From Saccharospirillum sp. (GTDB taxonomy: Bacteria; Pseudomonadota; Gammaproteobacteria; Pseudomonadales; Natronospirillaceae): 64,000 bases of DNA. The notes under the pieces are model-generated. The model saw nothing but the letters and a program-made list of their open reading frames with translations, was not told the DNA's origin and did not search any database. This document shows, piece by piece, positions 45,642 to 55,869 of the stretch (position 1 is its first letter; the number at the start of each line of letters is the position of its first letter). The translations under genes and the position numbers were made by a program. The DNA is taken from NCBI GenBank assembly GCA_018402545.1, contig JAGYIL010000001.1, positions 1,054,001 through 1,118,000 of the forward strand. The letters are read 5' to 3'.

Positions 45642-47537
45642 ATGTCTCAGACGCCCGCTGTTCTCGATTATTTTTCTGAATACCAGGCCAGTGTGGCCGA
45701 CCCGGATGCCTTCTGGCTGGCGCAAAGCAAACGCATCGACTGGTATAAGGCACCGACACAGGGTTCCAGCCTCGATAAAGAAGGGTTGTATCGCTGGTTT
45801 GCGGATGGCGAACTCAATACCGCCTATCTGGCACTGGATGCGCAGATCGAGGCAGGCCGGGGTGAGCAGCTAGCCCTGATTTATGATTCACCGGTAACCG
45901 GGAGCGTTAAACGCTTTACCTACCTGGAATTGCGCGATGCCACGGCCCGGCTAGCCGGGGTATTGCGCGGGTTGGGCGTGGGCAAGGGCGATCGCGTCGT
46001 GATTTATATGCCCATGGTGCCTGAAACCGTGATGGCCATGCTGGCCTGCGCCCGGCTTGGGGCGGTGCATTCTGTTGTGTTCGGTGGGTTTGCCGCTCAT
46101 GAACTGGCCGTTCGCATTGACGACGCAGAACCAACGGTAGTGATATCGGCGTCATGCGGCATTGAGGTCAACCGGGTGATCGAATATAAACCTATTCTGG
46201 ATGCGGCACTCGCTGAAGCGCACCACAAGCCCTCATCAACGCTTATTCTGCAGCGTCCCCAGGCGGTTGCACAAATGCAAGCGGGTCGTGACCTGGATTG
46301 GGACGAAGCCCTCTCAATGGCCGAACCGGCGGACCCTGTGCCGGTAAAAGCCACCGACCCGCTCTATGTGCTGTACACCTCCGGAACCACCGGCAAGCCA
46401 AAGGGCGTGGTGCGCGATAACGGCGGTCATGCCGTGGCCATGCATTACAGCATGGAAGTGGTCTATGGCATGTCACCGGGTGAAGTCTTCTGGGCGGCTT
46501 CCGATGTTGGCTGGGTGGTCGGTCACTCCTACATCGTCTACGCGCCGCTGATATTCGGCTGCACCACGGTGTTGTATGAAGGCAAACCGGTTAAGACACC
46601 AGATGCCGGAGCATTCTGGCGGGTGGTCGCCGACCATAAAGTGGCGGCGCTGTTTACTGCACCTACTGCGTTTAGGGCGGTCAGAAAAGAAGATCCTGAA
46701 GCCGCGTTGATGGCCCGGTACGACACCTCCAGTTTGCAAAAACTCTTTCTCGCGGGCGAGCGACTCGACCCGCCTACCTATGACTGGCTGGTTGAGAAAA
46801 CCGGCTTGCCGGTGCTCGACCACTGGTGGCAAACCGAAACGGGCTGGGCCATTGCCTGTAACCCGGTGGGTATTGAGCAGATGCCGGTCAAAGCCGGTTC
46901 GGCGACTTTGCCGACGCCGGGCTTTCAGGTAGAAATACTCGATGCCTATGGCGAGCCGTGCGGTGCCAACCAGCAGGGGGCGGTGGCGATTCGCCTGCCA
47001 ATGCCGCCCGGCTGCCTGCCGACTATCTGGCGAGACAGTGACCGTTTCATTTCAGGCTACCTGGCCCAATACCCGGGTTACTACCTCTCCGGAGATGGCG
47101 GTTACCGCGATGAAGAGGGCTATCTGTTCGTGATGGGCCGTCTGGACGATGTCATCAACGTCGCCGGGCACCGGCTTTCCACCGGCGAGATGGAAGAGAT
47201 TGTCGCCGCGCATCCGGCGGTTGCCGAATGCGCAGTCTTTGGTGTCCATGATGAACTGAAAGGCGAACTGCCGCTGGCCATGGTGGTGCTGAAAGATGGC
47301 TTTGTTGGCGATGAAGACGCCCTGAAGGCGGAGCTGGTCTCTGCTGTGCGCCAGCAAATTGGGGCGCTGGCCTGTTTTAACCAGTCGCTTATCGTTGAGC
47401 GATTGCCGAAAACCCGTTCCGGAAAAATTCTGCGCAAGACCCTGCGTCAGATGGTCAATGGAGAAGACCTGCAAGTGCCTTCCACCATTGATGACCCGGC
47501 GATTCTGGACGAAATCAGAGATCGGTTGGCGGACTGA
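45642..47537 (+). CDS. prpE: Propionyl-CoA synthetase-like acyl-CoA ligase (PrpE type)
   Basis: A 631-residue AMP-forming ligase. It has the ATP motif YTSGTTGKPKGVVRDNGGH, WWQTETGWA, the hinge SGDGGYRDEEGYLFVMGRLDDV and the catalytic lysine region TRSGKILRKTLR. The N-terminal IDWYKAPTQG and RWFADGELNTAYLALD, with IYDSPVTG, are closer to PrpE than to acetyl-CoA synthetase. It should activate propionate, perhaps also acetate or acrylate. No prpBCD genes are nearby. Confidence 0.85.
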   Translation: MSQTPAVLDYFSEYQASVADPDAFWLAQSKRIDWYKAPTQGSSLDKEGLYRWFADGELNTAYLALDAQIEAGRGEQLALIYDSPVTGSVKRFTYLELRDATARLAGVLRGLGVGKGDRVVIYMPMVPETVMAMLACARLGAVHSVVFGGFAAHELAVRIDDAEPTVVISASCGIEVNRVIEYKPILDAALAEAHHKPSSTLILQRPQAVAQMQAGRDLDWDEALSMAEPADPVPVKATDPLYVLYTSGTTGKPKGVVRDNGGHAVAMHYSMEVVYGMSPGEVFWAASDVGWVVGHSYIVYAPLIFGCTTVLYEGKPVKTPDAGAFWRVVADHKVAALFTAPTAFRAVRKEDPEAALMARYDTSSLQKLFLAGERLDPPTYDWLVEKTGLPVLDHWWQTETGWAIACNPVGIEQMPVKAGSATLPTPGFQVEILDAYGEPCGANQQGAVAIRLPMPPGCLPTIWRDSDRFISGYLAQYPGYYLSGDGGYRDEEGYLFVMGRLDDVINVAGHRLSTGEMEEIVAAHPAVAECAVFGVHDELKGELPLAMVVLKDGFVGDEDALKAELVSAVRQQIGALACFNQSLIVERLPKTRSGKILRKTLRQMVNGEDLQVPSTIDDPAILDEIRDRLAD

Positions 47538-47606
47538 TCGAAGGCTTTTCGACGGTGTATAAAATTCAGGCGTGTTCTCTATTTATTTGCCTATACTGAA
47601 GCAGAA

Positions 47607-47634
47607 AGCCCGATCCCGGTGGTTGGATCGGGCT
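47607..47634 (+). terminator. Hairpin after prpE, upstream of the chemoreceptor gene
   Basis: AGCCCGATCC-N8-GGATCGGGCT is a perfect 10-bp stem, 70 bp beyond the prpE stop. It lies inside the longest frame of the next gene, which argues that the true start of that gene is downstream. Confidence 0.7.
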
Positions 47635-47655
47635 GTTGTATCAGAGGGCACACCG

Positions 47656-49791
47656 TTGCAAACCTGGTCTCTTCGCTGGAAACTCACCCTTGGCACTGCC
47701 CTGGCAATAACCCTGGCACTCTTTGCCGTGATCGGTACTGGCTGGTACGCCATGCAAACCAATGGCGACCGGGCCGTCGCGGACGCCAGTGAATCAATCG
47801 AAACCCTGGTAGAGCAGGATCTGGCCAACACGGCAGAACTGATCGCCGGTGATGTCGAAACCTTTCTCAATCGCAGTTTCGATCTGTCACGTGCGCTCAG
47901 AGTAGTGCTCGAAAACACCGCCGAAGGGAACTCTGCCGGGCGTGAGCCCATGGGGCGAACGGCCGTCTATGACCTGGTCGAAGCCACACTGGAGGTTGGG
48001 CCCAGCCTAGGGTCGGCTTATGTGCATATTGAACCCGACGGGTACGACGGCGCCGATCAGTTATACCGCAACGGCACCGAAGACCACAGTGCCCCCCAGG
48101 GTAATCTGGATGTCTATTGGGTTCGGGACGGGGATGCCATTGAGTATTACCGCACGGAAGAACAATCGTTCAAATATCTGGATTCCGAAGATGAATTCGG
48201 CAACCGCGAGGCGGAATGGTTTCTGTGCAGTCGGGATACTCTGGAACCCTGCATCATGGAACCGTACTTATATGAAATTGAAGAAGGCTATGAGGTTCTA
48301 CTGACGTCACTGGTGCACCCGGTGGTTGTCGGCAACGAGTTTCGGGGTGTAGTGGGGGTCGACATTAATATGCCCCAGGTGCAGGAGCAGGTTCTGGCGT
48401 ATCAGAGAGAGCTCTTTGACGGGGCTGCCAATATTGCCTTGCTCAGCGAATTGGGTCTGCTGGTTGCCAGCTCCGCTTACTCGGACCGGTTGGGCGAGCT
48501 GAACGAACGGGTCGATGCCAGCATGGCTCGGGGGTTGGCGTCGATGACCGGGCAGGTCATGGCGGATGACAGCACCATACTGGTTCGGGCTCCGGTCGTC
48601 ATCGAAGATGCGGGCGTCGAGTGGACCGTGGCGATATCAATTCCCCGGAATATCGCTTTTGCCGCCAGCCAGGCGCTTGAACAAAGTCTGCGTGAGGGCT
48701 ACCAGTCAACGGCCGCCAGCATGGTCGGTATCGGGCTGGTGCTGGTGGTGATTGCCATCGTGCTGATCAGTTTATGGTTGCGCAGCAGCACGCAACCGAT
48801 GCGTCAGATGCAAAGCCTGGTGGATGAGCTGGCTGGTGCCGAAGGCGATCTGACCAAGCAACTGACGGTTTCCAGCCATGCCGAGCTGATTGCCATTGCC
48901 GACGGGTTCAATCGCTTTACCGGTAAACTGCGCGACATGATTCAGGTGTTGAAGCATTCGGCTGCAGAGCTTCGCGATCAGAGTCACATTCTGGTGAAAA
49001 CCTCCAGCGACACGACCGAAGCAACCTCGGCGCAGCAGGAAGAAATGCAGAGTGTGGCGGCGGCCATGAACGAGATGTCGGCAACCGCCAATGAGGTAGC
49101 CCGACTTGCCAGTGGCACGGCAGGCGATGCCGAGCAAGCGAACCAGTCGCTGCAGCAGGCGCGCGAAGCCTTTGCGCATACGGTTTCGGAGATCCGGGCG
49201 GTGGCGGAGGCGATGACAGAATCCAGTGAGCGGGTCGCGCTGGTTGCCAAAAGCAGCGACAACATCAATGGCATTACCCAGGTCATTGAAGGGATCGCCG
49301 AGCAGACCAATTTGCTGGCGCTTAACGCCGCCATCGAAGCGGCCCGGGCCGGAGAGCAGGGCCGGGGTTTTGCCGTGGTCGCCGATGAAGTGCGCAGCCT
49401 GGCCGGACGTACTCAGTCGTCTACCGTTGAGATTCGAGCCCTGATTCAGACACTGCAGCAGGAAGTCGACGCCGCTGTCAGTCAGATAAAAAACAGTACC
49501 GAGCGCATCAATATCACCGTCAGTGAGGCCGACAATGCTTATCAGCAAATGGAGACAGCGGCCAGCGGCATTGCATCGATCACCGATAATGCCGCCCAGG
49601 TAGCGACTGCCGCTGAAGAGCAAAACCAGGTGAACGAGGAAATTAACCGCAATATTAACCGGGTTGAAGTGGCCAGTGTTCGATTGGCGGAGCTGGCACA
49701 GGATGCCCAGGGTGTCAGCGATTCGATGCGCACCATTACCGATGACCTGGACCGGCAGCTCAGCCAGCTGAAAGTACAGTCTCCGGACTGA
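47656..49791 (+). CDS. Methyl-accepting chemotaxis protein with double Cache sensor
   Basis: From TTG 47656, seven bases after AGAGGG, a 711-residue receptor. The N-terminal membrane segment ([21 protein letters not shown]) is followed by a periplasmic dCache-like domain (about 40-345, with [11 protein letters not shown] and [10 protein letters not shown]), a second membrane segment, HAMP (about 375-430) and a cytoplasmic signalling hairpin with [17 protein letters not shown]. It relays small-molecule sensing to CheA. A longer GTG frame from 47572 would include the terminator hairpin and lacks a ribosome site. Ligand is unknown. Confidence 0.9.
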   Translation: MQTWSLRWKLTLGTALAITLALFAVIGTGWYAMQTNGDRAVADASESIETLVEQDLANTAELIAGDVETFLNRSFDLSRALRVVLENTAEGNSAGREPMGRTAVYDLVEATLEVGPSLGSAYVHIEPDGYDGADQLYRNGTEDHSAPQGNLDVYWVRDGDAIEYYRTEEQSFKYLDSEDEFGNREAEWFLCSRDTLEPCIMEPYLYEIEEGYEVLLTSLVHPVVVGNEFRGVVGVDINMPQVQEQVLAYQRELFDGAANIALLSELGLLVASSAYSDRLGELNERVDASMARGLASMTGQVMADDSTILVRAPVVIEDAGVEWTVAISIPRNIAFAASQALEQSLREGYQSTAASMVGIGLVLVVIAIVLISLWLRSSTQPMRQMQSLVDELAGAEGDLTKQLTVSSHAELIAIADGFNRFTGKLRDMIQVLKHSAAELRDQSHILVKTSSDTTEATSAQQEEMQSVAAAMNEMSATANEVARLASGTAGDAEQANQSLQQAREAFAHTVSEIRAVAEAMTESSERVALVAKSSDNINGITQVIEGIAEQTNLLALNAAIEAARAGEQGRGFAVVADEVRSLAGRTQSSTVEIRALIQTLQQEVDAAVSQIKNSTERINITVSEADNAYQQMETAASGIASITDNAAQVATAAEEQNQVNEEINRNINRVEVASVRLAELAQDAQGVSDSMRTITDDLDRQLSQLKVQSPD

Positions 49792-49894
49792 CGCGCCGAT
49801 GGCCGCAGAGCCGGGTGGTACTTGCTTGACCTGAATCAGTCGGCCATTGACCTGCCTCTGCTATAGTGGGTGCTCTGCTACATAAGGAGCACCA

Positions 49895-51187
49895 ATGCGC
49901 TGGTTCAAATCCGGAGACGGGATTCTGCTGATACTGGGGCTTGTCCCGGTATCAATTTTTCTAATGAATCACTGGCCTGCACCGTCAGCCGACCCCCTGT
50001 ACTGGTTTCGCTGGGGTGGTCGTCTGGTGGGGGTGGTTGGGCTGACATTGCTGCTATTGGCCGCACTGATGAGCCTGCGCTTGCCCCGGCTTGATATTCT
50101 TTTTGGTGGTTTGCCCCGGCTGTGGACCATTCATCGGCTGGTTGGTTTTCTCGGGTTTGTGGGCGTCTTGCTTCATGCCTGGTTGCTCGGTTTTGCAACG
50201 GTCACTCAGGGACGTACTCTGAGTCTCGCCGGGTTGTTTCCTGAGGCATCCAATTGGCCAATTTGGGCTGGCTGGCTCGCCCTGGCGCTGATGGTGGTGT
50301 TCCTGGCGCCGACCTTCCAGTTTTTTGGGCGCCTCAACTACCAGCGCTGGAAGCGGCTGCATTTGTTATCAGCGCCGGCGCTGATTCTGGCATTGGTACA
50401 CACCTTACCGCTGGCTGCGCAGCCTATGGTTTGGTGGCTGATGGGTGCGTTGTCCATCGGTGCCATCATCTGGCGCAAAGTCCTCTCACCTCATCTGGGC
50501 CGGTCGGCCTGGGAAGTCACCGAGGTGCAACAGCTGAAGCACGACGTCGTGGAAATTTGCCTGAAGCCACTGGGCAAGCCGTTGCGTTACATGGCCGGTC
50601 AGTTTGTTTACCTGACACCAAAGGTGCCTGGTCTGAGTGCCGGCAATCGCGAGGAACACCCTTACACCATTGCCTCGGCGCCGTCTGATCCGCTGCTGCG
50701 TCTGGGGATCAAAGACCTTGGTGATGCCAGCCATGCCTTGCAGCGTGTAGCGCCGGGCAGTCGAATTGAAATTGAAGGCCCTTATGGCGATTTCTATCAG
50801 CGACATTACCCGGGGCGCAATCAGCTCTGGCTGGGTGGAGGCATTGGCATTACGCCCTTTGTCAGTGGTGCGCGCGCCATGCTCGATGACGAGACCGATA
50901 CCTCGGTGCATTTGTTCTACCTGTCTCAGGATGAATATCGCTCCTACTACCTGGACGAGCTTCAGGACATTGCCGGCAAGCAGCCGCGTTTTGATATCAC
51001 AGCCCATCACTTTTCCGTGCAGGGGGCCGTAACCGAAGCCTTTCTGGAAACACACTGTCCGGATTTCCGCGAACGGGAGGTCTACCTCTGTGGACCACCG
51101 GGCATGATGAGACACCTGATTCCTCTGTTAAAACAAGCCGGACTATCTGGCGACGCCATTCACAGCGAGGTCTTTGATTTCCTATGA
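49895..51187 (+). CDS. Ferric reductase-like membrane flavocytochrome
   Basis: A 430-residue protein: six membrane segments (about 1-195) with four histidines placed for two b hemes (H80 and H94; H156 and H169), then a ferredoxin-NADP reductase-like part with FAD motif HPYTIAS, NAD(P) motif GGGIGITPF and YLCGPPGMM. It should pass electrons from NAD(P)H through FAD and two hemes across the membrane. The next gene starts 4 bp before its stop codon ends, so the two are coupled. Acceptors might include the product of that gene, ferric iron or oxygen. Confidence 0.9.
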   Translation: MRWFKSGDGILLILGLVPVSIFLMNHWPAPSADPLYWFRWGGRLVGVVGLTLLLLAALMSLRLPRLDILFGGLPRLWTIHRLVGFLGFVGVLLHAWLLGFATVTQGRTLSLAGLFPEASNWPIWAGWLALALMVVFLAPTFQFFGRLNYQRWKRLHLLSAPALILALVHTLPLAAQPMVWWLMGALSIGAIIWRKVLSPHLGRSAWEVTEVQQLKHDVVEICLKPLGKPLRYMAGQFVYLTPKVPGLSAGNREEHPYTIASAPSDPLLRLGIKDLGDASHALQRVAPGSRIEIEGPYGDFYQRHYPGRNQLWLGGGIGITPFVSGARAMLDDETDTSVHLFYLSQDEYRSYYLDELQDIAGKQPRFDITAHHFSVQGAVTEAFLETHCPDFREREVYLCGPPGMMRHLIPLLKQAGLSGDAIHSEVFDFL

Positions 51188-51978
51188 ACAAATTTGCCTA
51201 CTCTGCACTGGTCGCTTTCGTCAGCAGTCTGCTGACCCTGATCACCATCGTTTGGGTGGCCCCGACCGTGGCGGAAACCGAAGGGAAGGTGCGCGAAATC
51301 AGTCTGGACGAGCTGGCCAGTCACAACACCGCCGACAGTTGTTGGAAAGAGATAGAAGGGCTGGTTTATGACGTTACCGACTTCATCGACCGGCATCCAA
51401 CGCCAGCGTCGGTGATGACCGAATGGTGTGGTCGACCCTCTACCGAAGGTTGGGTCGACAAAGGCAATGGCCGGCCTCACAGCGCCGGAGCCGAAGCCTT
51501 GCTGGATGATTTTCTGGTGGGGTATCTGGCTGGTGCCGATGTTGATCTGGACGCTCTGAATCAGCCGGCAACCGGGTCAGACACTGCTTCTGCTGAGCGG
51601 TCTGCCGCTGTTGCGGATGCCGGAACCGGACGATATCGCGATGGTAGCTATTATGCAGAAGCCGAACCCGGCAGCCGTGGAACCTTCGGTATCATTGAAA
51701 TCACCGTCAAGGGCAACCGAATTGTTGGGGTGTATTTTGATGAGCTGTCGCGCGATGACGATGGCACCGTTAATTACCGCAAATCGGCCGACATGAATTA
51801 TGCCGAACGCTGGCGTCGGGTCAGTGGTGGCGTAACGCAACTGTCCTCTTACCCGGCCTATGAACAGATGTTGATTGAGCAGGGTGTACCAGAAGGGGTT
51901 GATGCCATCAGCGGAGCCACTGGCGCCTATGACGCCTTTGTCGGGCTGGCAACAGAAGCCCTGTCAGCAGCCCGCTGA
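51184..51978 (+). CDS. Membrane-anchored cytochrome b5-like / FMN-binding protein
   Basis: A 264-residue protein with an N-terminal anchor (about 5-27), a cytochrome b5-like domain (about 36-115) with DFIDRHP (H71) and GRPHS (H99) as likely heme ligands, a low-complexity linker, and a C-terminal FMN-binding domain (about 150-262) with SGATGAYDAF, the flavin-transferase type site (T246). The combination is unusual to me. It is coupled to the ferric reductase-like gene (4-bp overlap), suggesting an electron chain to covalent FMN outside the cytoplasm. Confidence 0.85.
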   Translation: MNKFAYSALVAFVSSLLTLITIVWVAPTVAETEGKVREISLDELASHNTADSCWKEIEGLVYDVTDFIDRHPTPASVMTEWCGRPSTEGWVDKGNGRPHSAGAEALLDDFLVGYLAGADVDLDALNQPATGSDTASAERSAAVADAGTGRYRDGSYYAEAEPGSRGTFGIIEITVKGNRIVGVYFDELSRDDDGTVNYRKSADMNYAERWRRVSGGVTQLSSYPAYEQMLIEQGVPEGVDAISGATGAYDAFVGLATEALSAAR

Positions 51979-52010
51979 ATTAAGTTGCCCGCTGCTAGGC
52001 GGGCAACCAG

Positions 52011-53006
52011 TTAGAGTTTAACGATCAGCTTGCCATCGTTGCCACCGGTAAAAAACAAATTCAAACCGGTCATGGCTGACTCCAGGCCCTCCAGTGTGTG
52101 CGCCCGGTATTTGATCTTGCCCTGCTGAACGTAAGGCGTCAGTTTTTCCAGCAACTGTGGTGCCTGGTGCAGGTGATCCGGCATGGTGAACCCCTGAATC
52201 AGCAGGCGCTTCTTGATAATGTTCATCCAGTTCGGGCCGGGGCTGGGTTCACGCGCGGTGTAATCGGCAATCATGCCGCACACCATGATGCGCCCGTGTG
52301 CATTCATGCGCTCGAATACCCGGTGCTGTATAGGGCCGCCGGTATTTTCGAAATAAAGGTCGATGCCCTCTGGCGCCAGTTCATCGAGTTTTGCGCCCAG
52401 GTCATCCGTCTTGTAGTTAACCGCTCCGTCGAAACCCAGTTCGTTGATGATCCAGTTGGCTTTGTCATCACTGCCCACCACACCAATCACCCTCAGGCCA
52501 TCGGCTTTGGCCAACTGGCCGACGATCGAGCCGACCGAGCCCGCTGCACCCGATACGACGATGGTTTCACCGGCCTTGGGCTTGCCAATTCCGTACAGGC
52601 CCTGAGTGGCCGTCAAACCGGGCAAGGCGAACACCGACAACAGCATTTCAGCGGGCAGCGATGCATCAACCTTGTTGACGCCTTTGCCCGTGCTGATGGC
52701 CATTTCCTGCCAGCCAAACATGCCCATGACCCGGTCGCCAACTGAGAAATCCGGGTGATTCGATTCAACCACCTCACTCAGGCCGGAAGAACGCATCACA
52801 CTGCCGAGCTCAACCGGCGGGATATAGCTTTCGGTGTCGGGCGACATCCAGCCCAGCATGGCCGGGTCCAGTGACATGTGGGTCTGGCGAACCAGAAATT
52901 CGCCGTCATCGGGGGCTGGAACAGGTTTTTCAACCACCTCGAACAAATCGGGGCCAATGGGGCCAGAGGGACGTTTGATCAGATTTATTGCGGTATAGGT
53001 GCTCAT
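52011..53006 (-). CDS. NADP-dependent oxidoreductase, MDR superfamily (CurA/LTB4DH type)
   Basis: A 331-residue zinc-free MDR enzyme. It has the N-terminal RPSGPIGPDLFEVVEKPVP and MSLDPAMLGWM, the dinucleotide motif SGAAGSVGSIVGQLAK, and GIDLYFENTGG near the active site. The family reduces alkenal or enone double bonds with NADPH. It is divergent from a LysR regulator, which likely controls it. Confidence 0.9.
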   Translation of the reverse strand: MSTYTAINLIKRPSGPIGPDLFEVVEKPVPAPDDGEFLVRQTHMSLDPAMLGWMSPDTESYIPPVELGSVMRSSGLSEVVESNHPDFSVGDRVMGMFGWQEMAISTGKGVNKVDASLPAEMLLSVFALPGLTATQGLYGIGKPKAGETIVVSGAAGSVGSIVGQLAKADGLRVIGVVGSDDKANWIINELGFDGAVNYKTDDLGAKLDELAPEGIDLYFENTGGPIQHRVFERMNAHGRIMVCGMIADYTAREPSPGPNWMNIIKKRLLIQGFTMPDHLHQAPQLLEKLTPYVQQGKIKYRAHTLEGLESAMTGLNLFFTGGNDGKLIVKL

Positions 53007-53148
53007 TACGTTGGCTCACTGTGTTGATTGAACGAAATCGAATGGTTTTTTGTCTGATGTCTATTATTGCGACTGCTGAGATGACAAAAAGTGCCAATTG
53101 AGCGAATATTTGTTGTCTTAAAAGCAATAGTGGGGGCGTTTTAAAACC

Positions 53149-54051
53149 GTGGACCAGTTGAGAGCCATCAAGTACTTTGTGAAAGTTGCTGAAACCAGCA
53201 GCTTTTCGCGCGCAGCCGAGCACTTTCAGGTACCGCCTTCGTCGCTGTCGCGGCGGGTGGCAGACCTTGAGGCGCATCTCGGTGCGACGTTACTGACCCG
53301 CTCGACCCGGGTGGTGCGACTGACTGAAATCGGCCAGCGCTACTACCGGGATATTGTCGATGTGCTGGCACAACTGGATGCCACCCACGAGGCCGTCAGC
53401 CTCTACCAGGCCGAGCCCATGGGCCGGTTGCGCATCAGTGCCATGGTTGGCTTCGGAGAGCGCATTCTGTTGCCGCTGATGGATCGGTTCAACCAGCGTT
53501 ACCCGGATGTGCAGCTGGACATCACGCTCAGCGACGAGCTCAGTGTGCTGGACCGTGACGAGGTGGACATCGCCATTCGCGGCGGTTATGCGCCCGACGC
53601 CCGGGTTGTCGCCATCAAACTGATGAATAATGACTTTATCGCCGTGGCGGCACCCGAGTACCTGGCCCGCTACGGCACACCCAGGCACCCGCTGGATCTC
53701 AAACACCACAAGGGGCTGTATTTTCGCACCCCGCAGGGGCCAACCCGCTGGATATGCGAGCTGGATGACCGCTGGCAGGATGTATCAGCCCCGGGTGTTG
53801 GCTATTCCAATGCCGGCCCCTGGCTGCTGGACCGGGCCGTTCGCGGCGATGGTATTCTGATGCTGCCGGGCTGGGTGCTGAAACCCTATCTGGAGAGCGG
53901 CGAGCTGGTGCCGGTTCTGGTGTCTCCGGGCTTGCAGGTGACGACACAGCCGGGTATGGCTATCTATTTACTGTACCAAAAGACCCGGTATCAGGTGCCC
54001 AAGATACGGGCTGCCGTTGATTTTCTGGTGTCCGAGATTCCGATGGTTTGA
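53149..54051 (+). CDS. LysR-family transcriptional regulator
   Basis: A 300-residue regulator with an N-terminal winged helix (MDQLRAIKYFVKVAETSSFS, LSRRVADLEAHLGATLLTRS) and a LysR substrate-binding domain (about 90-300; DEVDIAIRGGYAPD). The start is GTG after GGGGG. Divergence from the MDR gene (142-bp gap) suggests it regulates that gene and itself. Confidence 0.92.
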   Translation: MDQLRAIKYFVKVAETSSFSRAAEHFQVPPSSLSRRVADLEAHLGATLLTRSTRVVRLTEIGQRYYRDIVDVLAQLDATHEAVSLYQAEPMGRLRISAMVGFGERILLPLMDRFNQRYPDVQLDITLSDELSVLDRDEVDIAIRGGYAPDARVVAIKLMNNDFIAVAAPEYLARYGTPRHPLDLKHHKGLYFRTPQGPTRWICELDDRWQDVSAPGVGYSNAGPWLLDRAVRGDGILMLPGWVLKPYLESGELVPVLVSPGLQVTTQPGMAIYLLYQKTRYQVPKIRAAVDFLVSEIPMV

Positions 54052-54143
54052 CGCCAGGCTGCCGCCGGCAGGGTTGCTGTGTTGGCCACCCCTGTGGTTT
54101 GATCGGAAGGTCTTAGGGTTTTGTCTTACATTTCAGGGTAATC

Positions 54144-54557
54144 ATGCTGCAACTATCCAACGCTGTGTCGCTGGCCGACTGGGAGATCGATATTGTCCAG
54201 ATTCGCGCTCAGGGAGCCGGGGGTCAAAACGTCAACAAAGTCGCTTCAGCAGTGCATCTGCGCTGCGATGTGCCCAAAACCGCCCTGCCGGATTTCTACA
54301 AGGAGCGGCTGCTGGCGTTGTCGGACCACCGGATCACCAAAGACGGTGTGATTGTCATCAAGGCGCAGCGGTTTCGAACCTTCGAAAAAAACAAGGACGA
54401 TGCTCTGCAACGCCTGGCCGAGCTGATTCGCGGTGCGGTCAAGCAGGAAAAAGCCCGGCGGCCCACCAAGCCCACCCGGGGCTCTCAGCGGCGCCGGGTA
54501 GAGAAGAAAGTTCAGCGCGGCAAGACCAAGGCCATGCGTGGTAAGGTTGAGCCCTGA
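54144..54557 (+). CDS. arfB: Alternative ribosome-rescue factor ArfB (peptidyl-tRNA hydrolase)
   Basis: A 137-residue release-factor-like protein with the catalytic GGQ in RAQGAGGQNVNKV (G26-G27-Q28) and a basic C-terminal tail rich in Lys and Arg (about 100-135) that enters the empty mRNA channel of stalled ribosomes. No codon-recognition domain is present, as in ArfB/YaeJ. Confidence 0.95.
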   Translation: MLQLSNAVSLADWEIDIVQIRAQGAGGQNVNKVASAVHLRCDVPKTALPDFYKERLLALSDHRITKDGVIVIKAQRFRTFEKNKDDALQRLAELIRGAVKQEKARRPTKPTRGSQRRRVEKKVQRGKTKAMRGKVEP

Positions 54558-54657
54558 GCCGGGCGCAATTGGTTTTGCGACCTGCCTGGGAAACGATCAT
54601 ACTGTGAGTCAGTTCCCAATTTGGCCATGCCAGGAAACCTGCCCAGAGTGATGCCTG

Positions 54658-55818
54658 ATGACATCGACCACCCCCATCGCTGACTCTCCGAAAAGCCGGG
54701 TGCTGGCAGATCGTCGCCGTCGCCTGGGCTTGCGTCGTACGGTGCGCTGGCTGCTGGGCCCGGATACCGATACGCTCAAACAACAGCAATTGATGCTGAT
54801 TGTGTCCGGCATTATTTTTCTGTGGGTATCCGCACTCTTCAATGGCTTGTTTGGCGTCACCCCCCTGTTATTGGTTGGTATTTATCTGGCGGCTATACCG
54901 GTGCTTATCTGGTTGTGGTGGCAGGGTCGCTGGCGCGATATGACCCGAAGAGCTACGACCATTTCGCTGGTGATACTGGCGTTGATCGTCGCCCCGGCCA
55001 CCTGGTTTCTCAATGCCGGCTCCCAGGGGCCCACGCTGATTCTCTACCTGATACTGGTGAGCTATGCCGTTGGCGTGCAAAGCGCCGAGAATCGCTGGCG
55101 GCTGGGCCTGCTGGCATTGTTGCTGGTTTCGCCTGTTGTCTGGATGGCGGCAGAACTGTGGGCACCTCACTGGATAGTGCCCTATCCCGATACAACGACA
55201 CGCATTATCGACCTGAGCTTCAGTTACTCCGCTGGTGCTCTGCTGCTGAGCATTATCATTCTGGGTCATGTCCGCCGTTTTAGTCAGGAGTTGTACAAGG
55301 CCAGTGTCTTGTCGAAACGCCTGACCGATATGGCGCGTAAAGACAGCCTGACCGGGTTGTTGAATCACAAGGTCATTCACCAGGGGGTGATGGCGGCACT
55401 GGCGCTGCAACGACCCTTCTCACTGGTCATGCTCGATCTGGATCACTTCAAAAAAGTCAACGACCGGCACGGCCATTTGTACGGTGATACCGTGCTGGTG
55501 CAATTCGCCCTGGTTTTACGCGCCTGCTGTGAACCGTCCAAAGGCCAGGTCGGCCGGGCTGGCGGAGAAGAGTTTCTGGCCATCATTCCCGGCGACGACA
55601 ATGCCGCCAATGCCTTTCTAGCTCGCCTGCGCTCCGAATGGGCTATCTGTTATCTGGAGCACGGTGCTGTCACCTTCAGCGCCGGAGCCGCCAGCTGGGT
55701 TCCGGGCGACAGCCTCAATAGTCTGATTCAACGTGCTGACGATGCACTCTATGGCGCTAAGGATGGGGGCAGAGACCGCTGGGTAGTGGCGGCCACATCC
55801 TCGGCGTCGGGCCTGTGA
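54658..55818 (+). CDS. Membrane-bound diguanylate cyclase (GGEEF)
   Basis: A 386-residue protein with about six membrane segments (about 40-210), a short coiled linker and a GGDEF domain with GRAGGEEFLAI. The RxxD inhibitory site expected five residues before GGEEF is absent, unlike the PAS-GGDEF enzyme at 6-8 kb, so product inhibition may be weak or missing. VLDLDHFKKVNDRHGH-type metal and substrate residues are present. Confidence 0.92.
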   Translation: MTSTTPIADSPKSRVLADRRRRLGLRRTVRWLLGPDTDTLKQQQLMLIVSGIIFLWVSALFNGLFGVTPLLLVGIYLAAIPVLIWLWWQGRWRDMTRRATTISLVILALIVAPATWFLNAGSQGPTLILYLILVSYAVGVQSAENRWRLGLLALLLVSPVVWMAAELWAPHWIVPYPDTTTRIIDLSFSYSAGALLLSIIILGHVRRFSQELYKASVLSKRLTDMARKDSLTGLLNHKVIHQGVMAALALQRPFSLVMLDLDHFKKVNDRHGHLYGDTVLVQFALVLRACCEPSKGQVGRAGGEEFLAIIPGDDNAANAFLARLRSEWAICYLEHGAVTFSAGAASWVPGDSLNSLIQRADDALYGAKDGGRDRWVVAATSSASGL

Positions 55819-55869
55819 TACACTCTGTGCCAATTAACGTTCAGACCCGACAGGAACCCCATTTCTGAT

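Noticed and set aside
47572-47655. GTG start of the chemoreceptor
   Set aside because: The region contains a terminator hairpin and no ribosome site; TTG 47656 has AGAGGG at good spacing.
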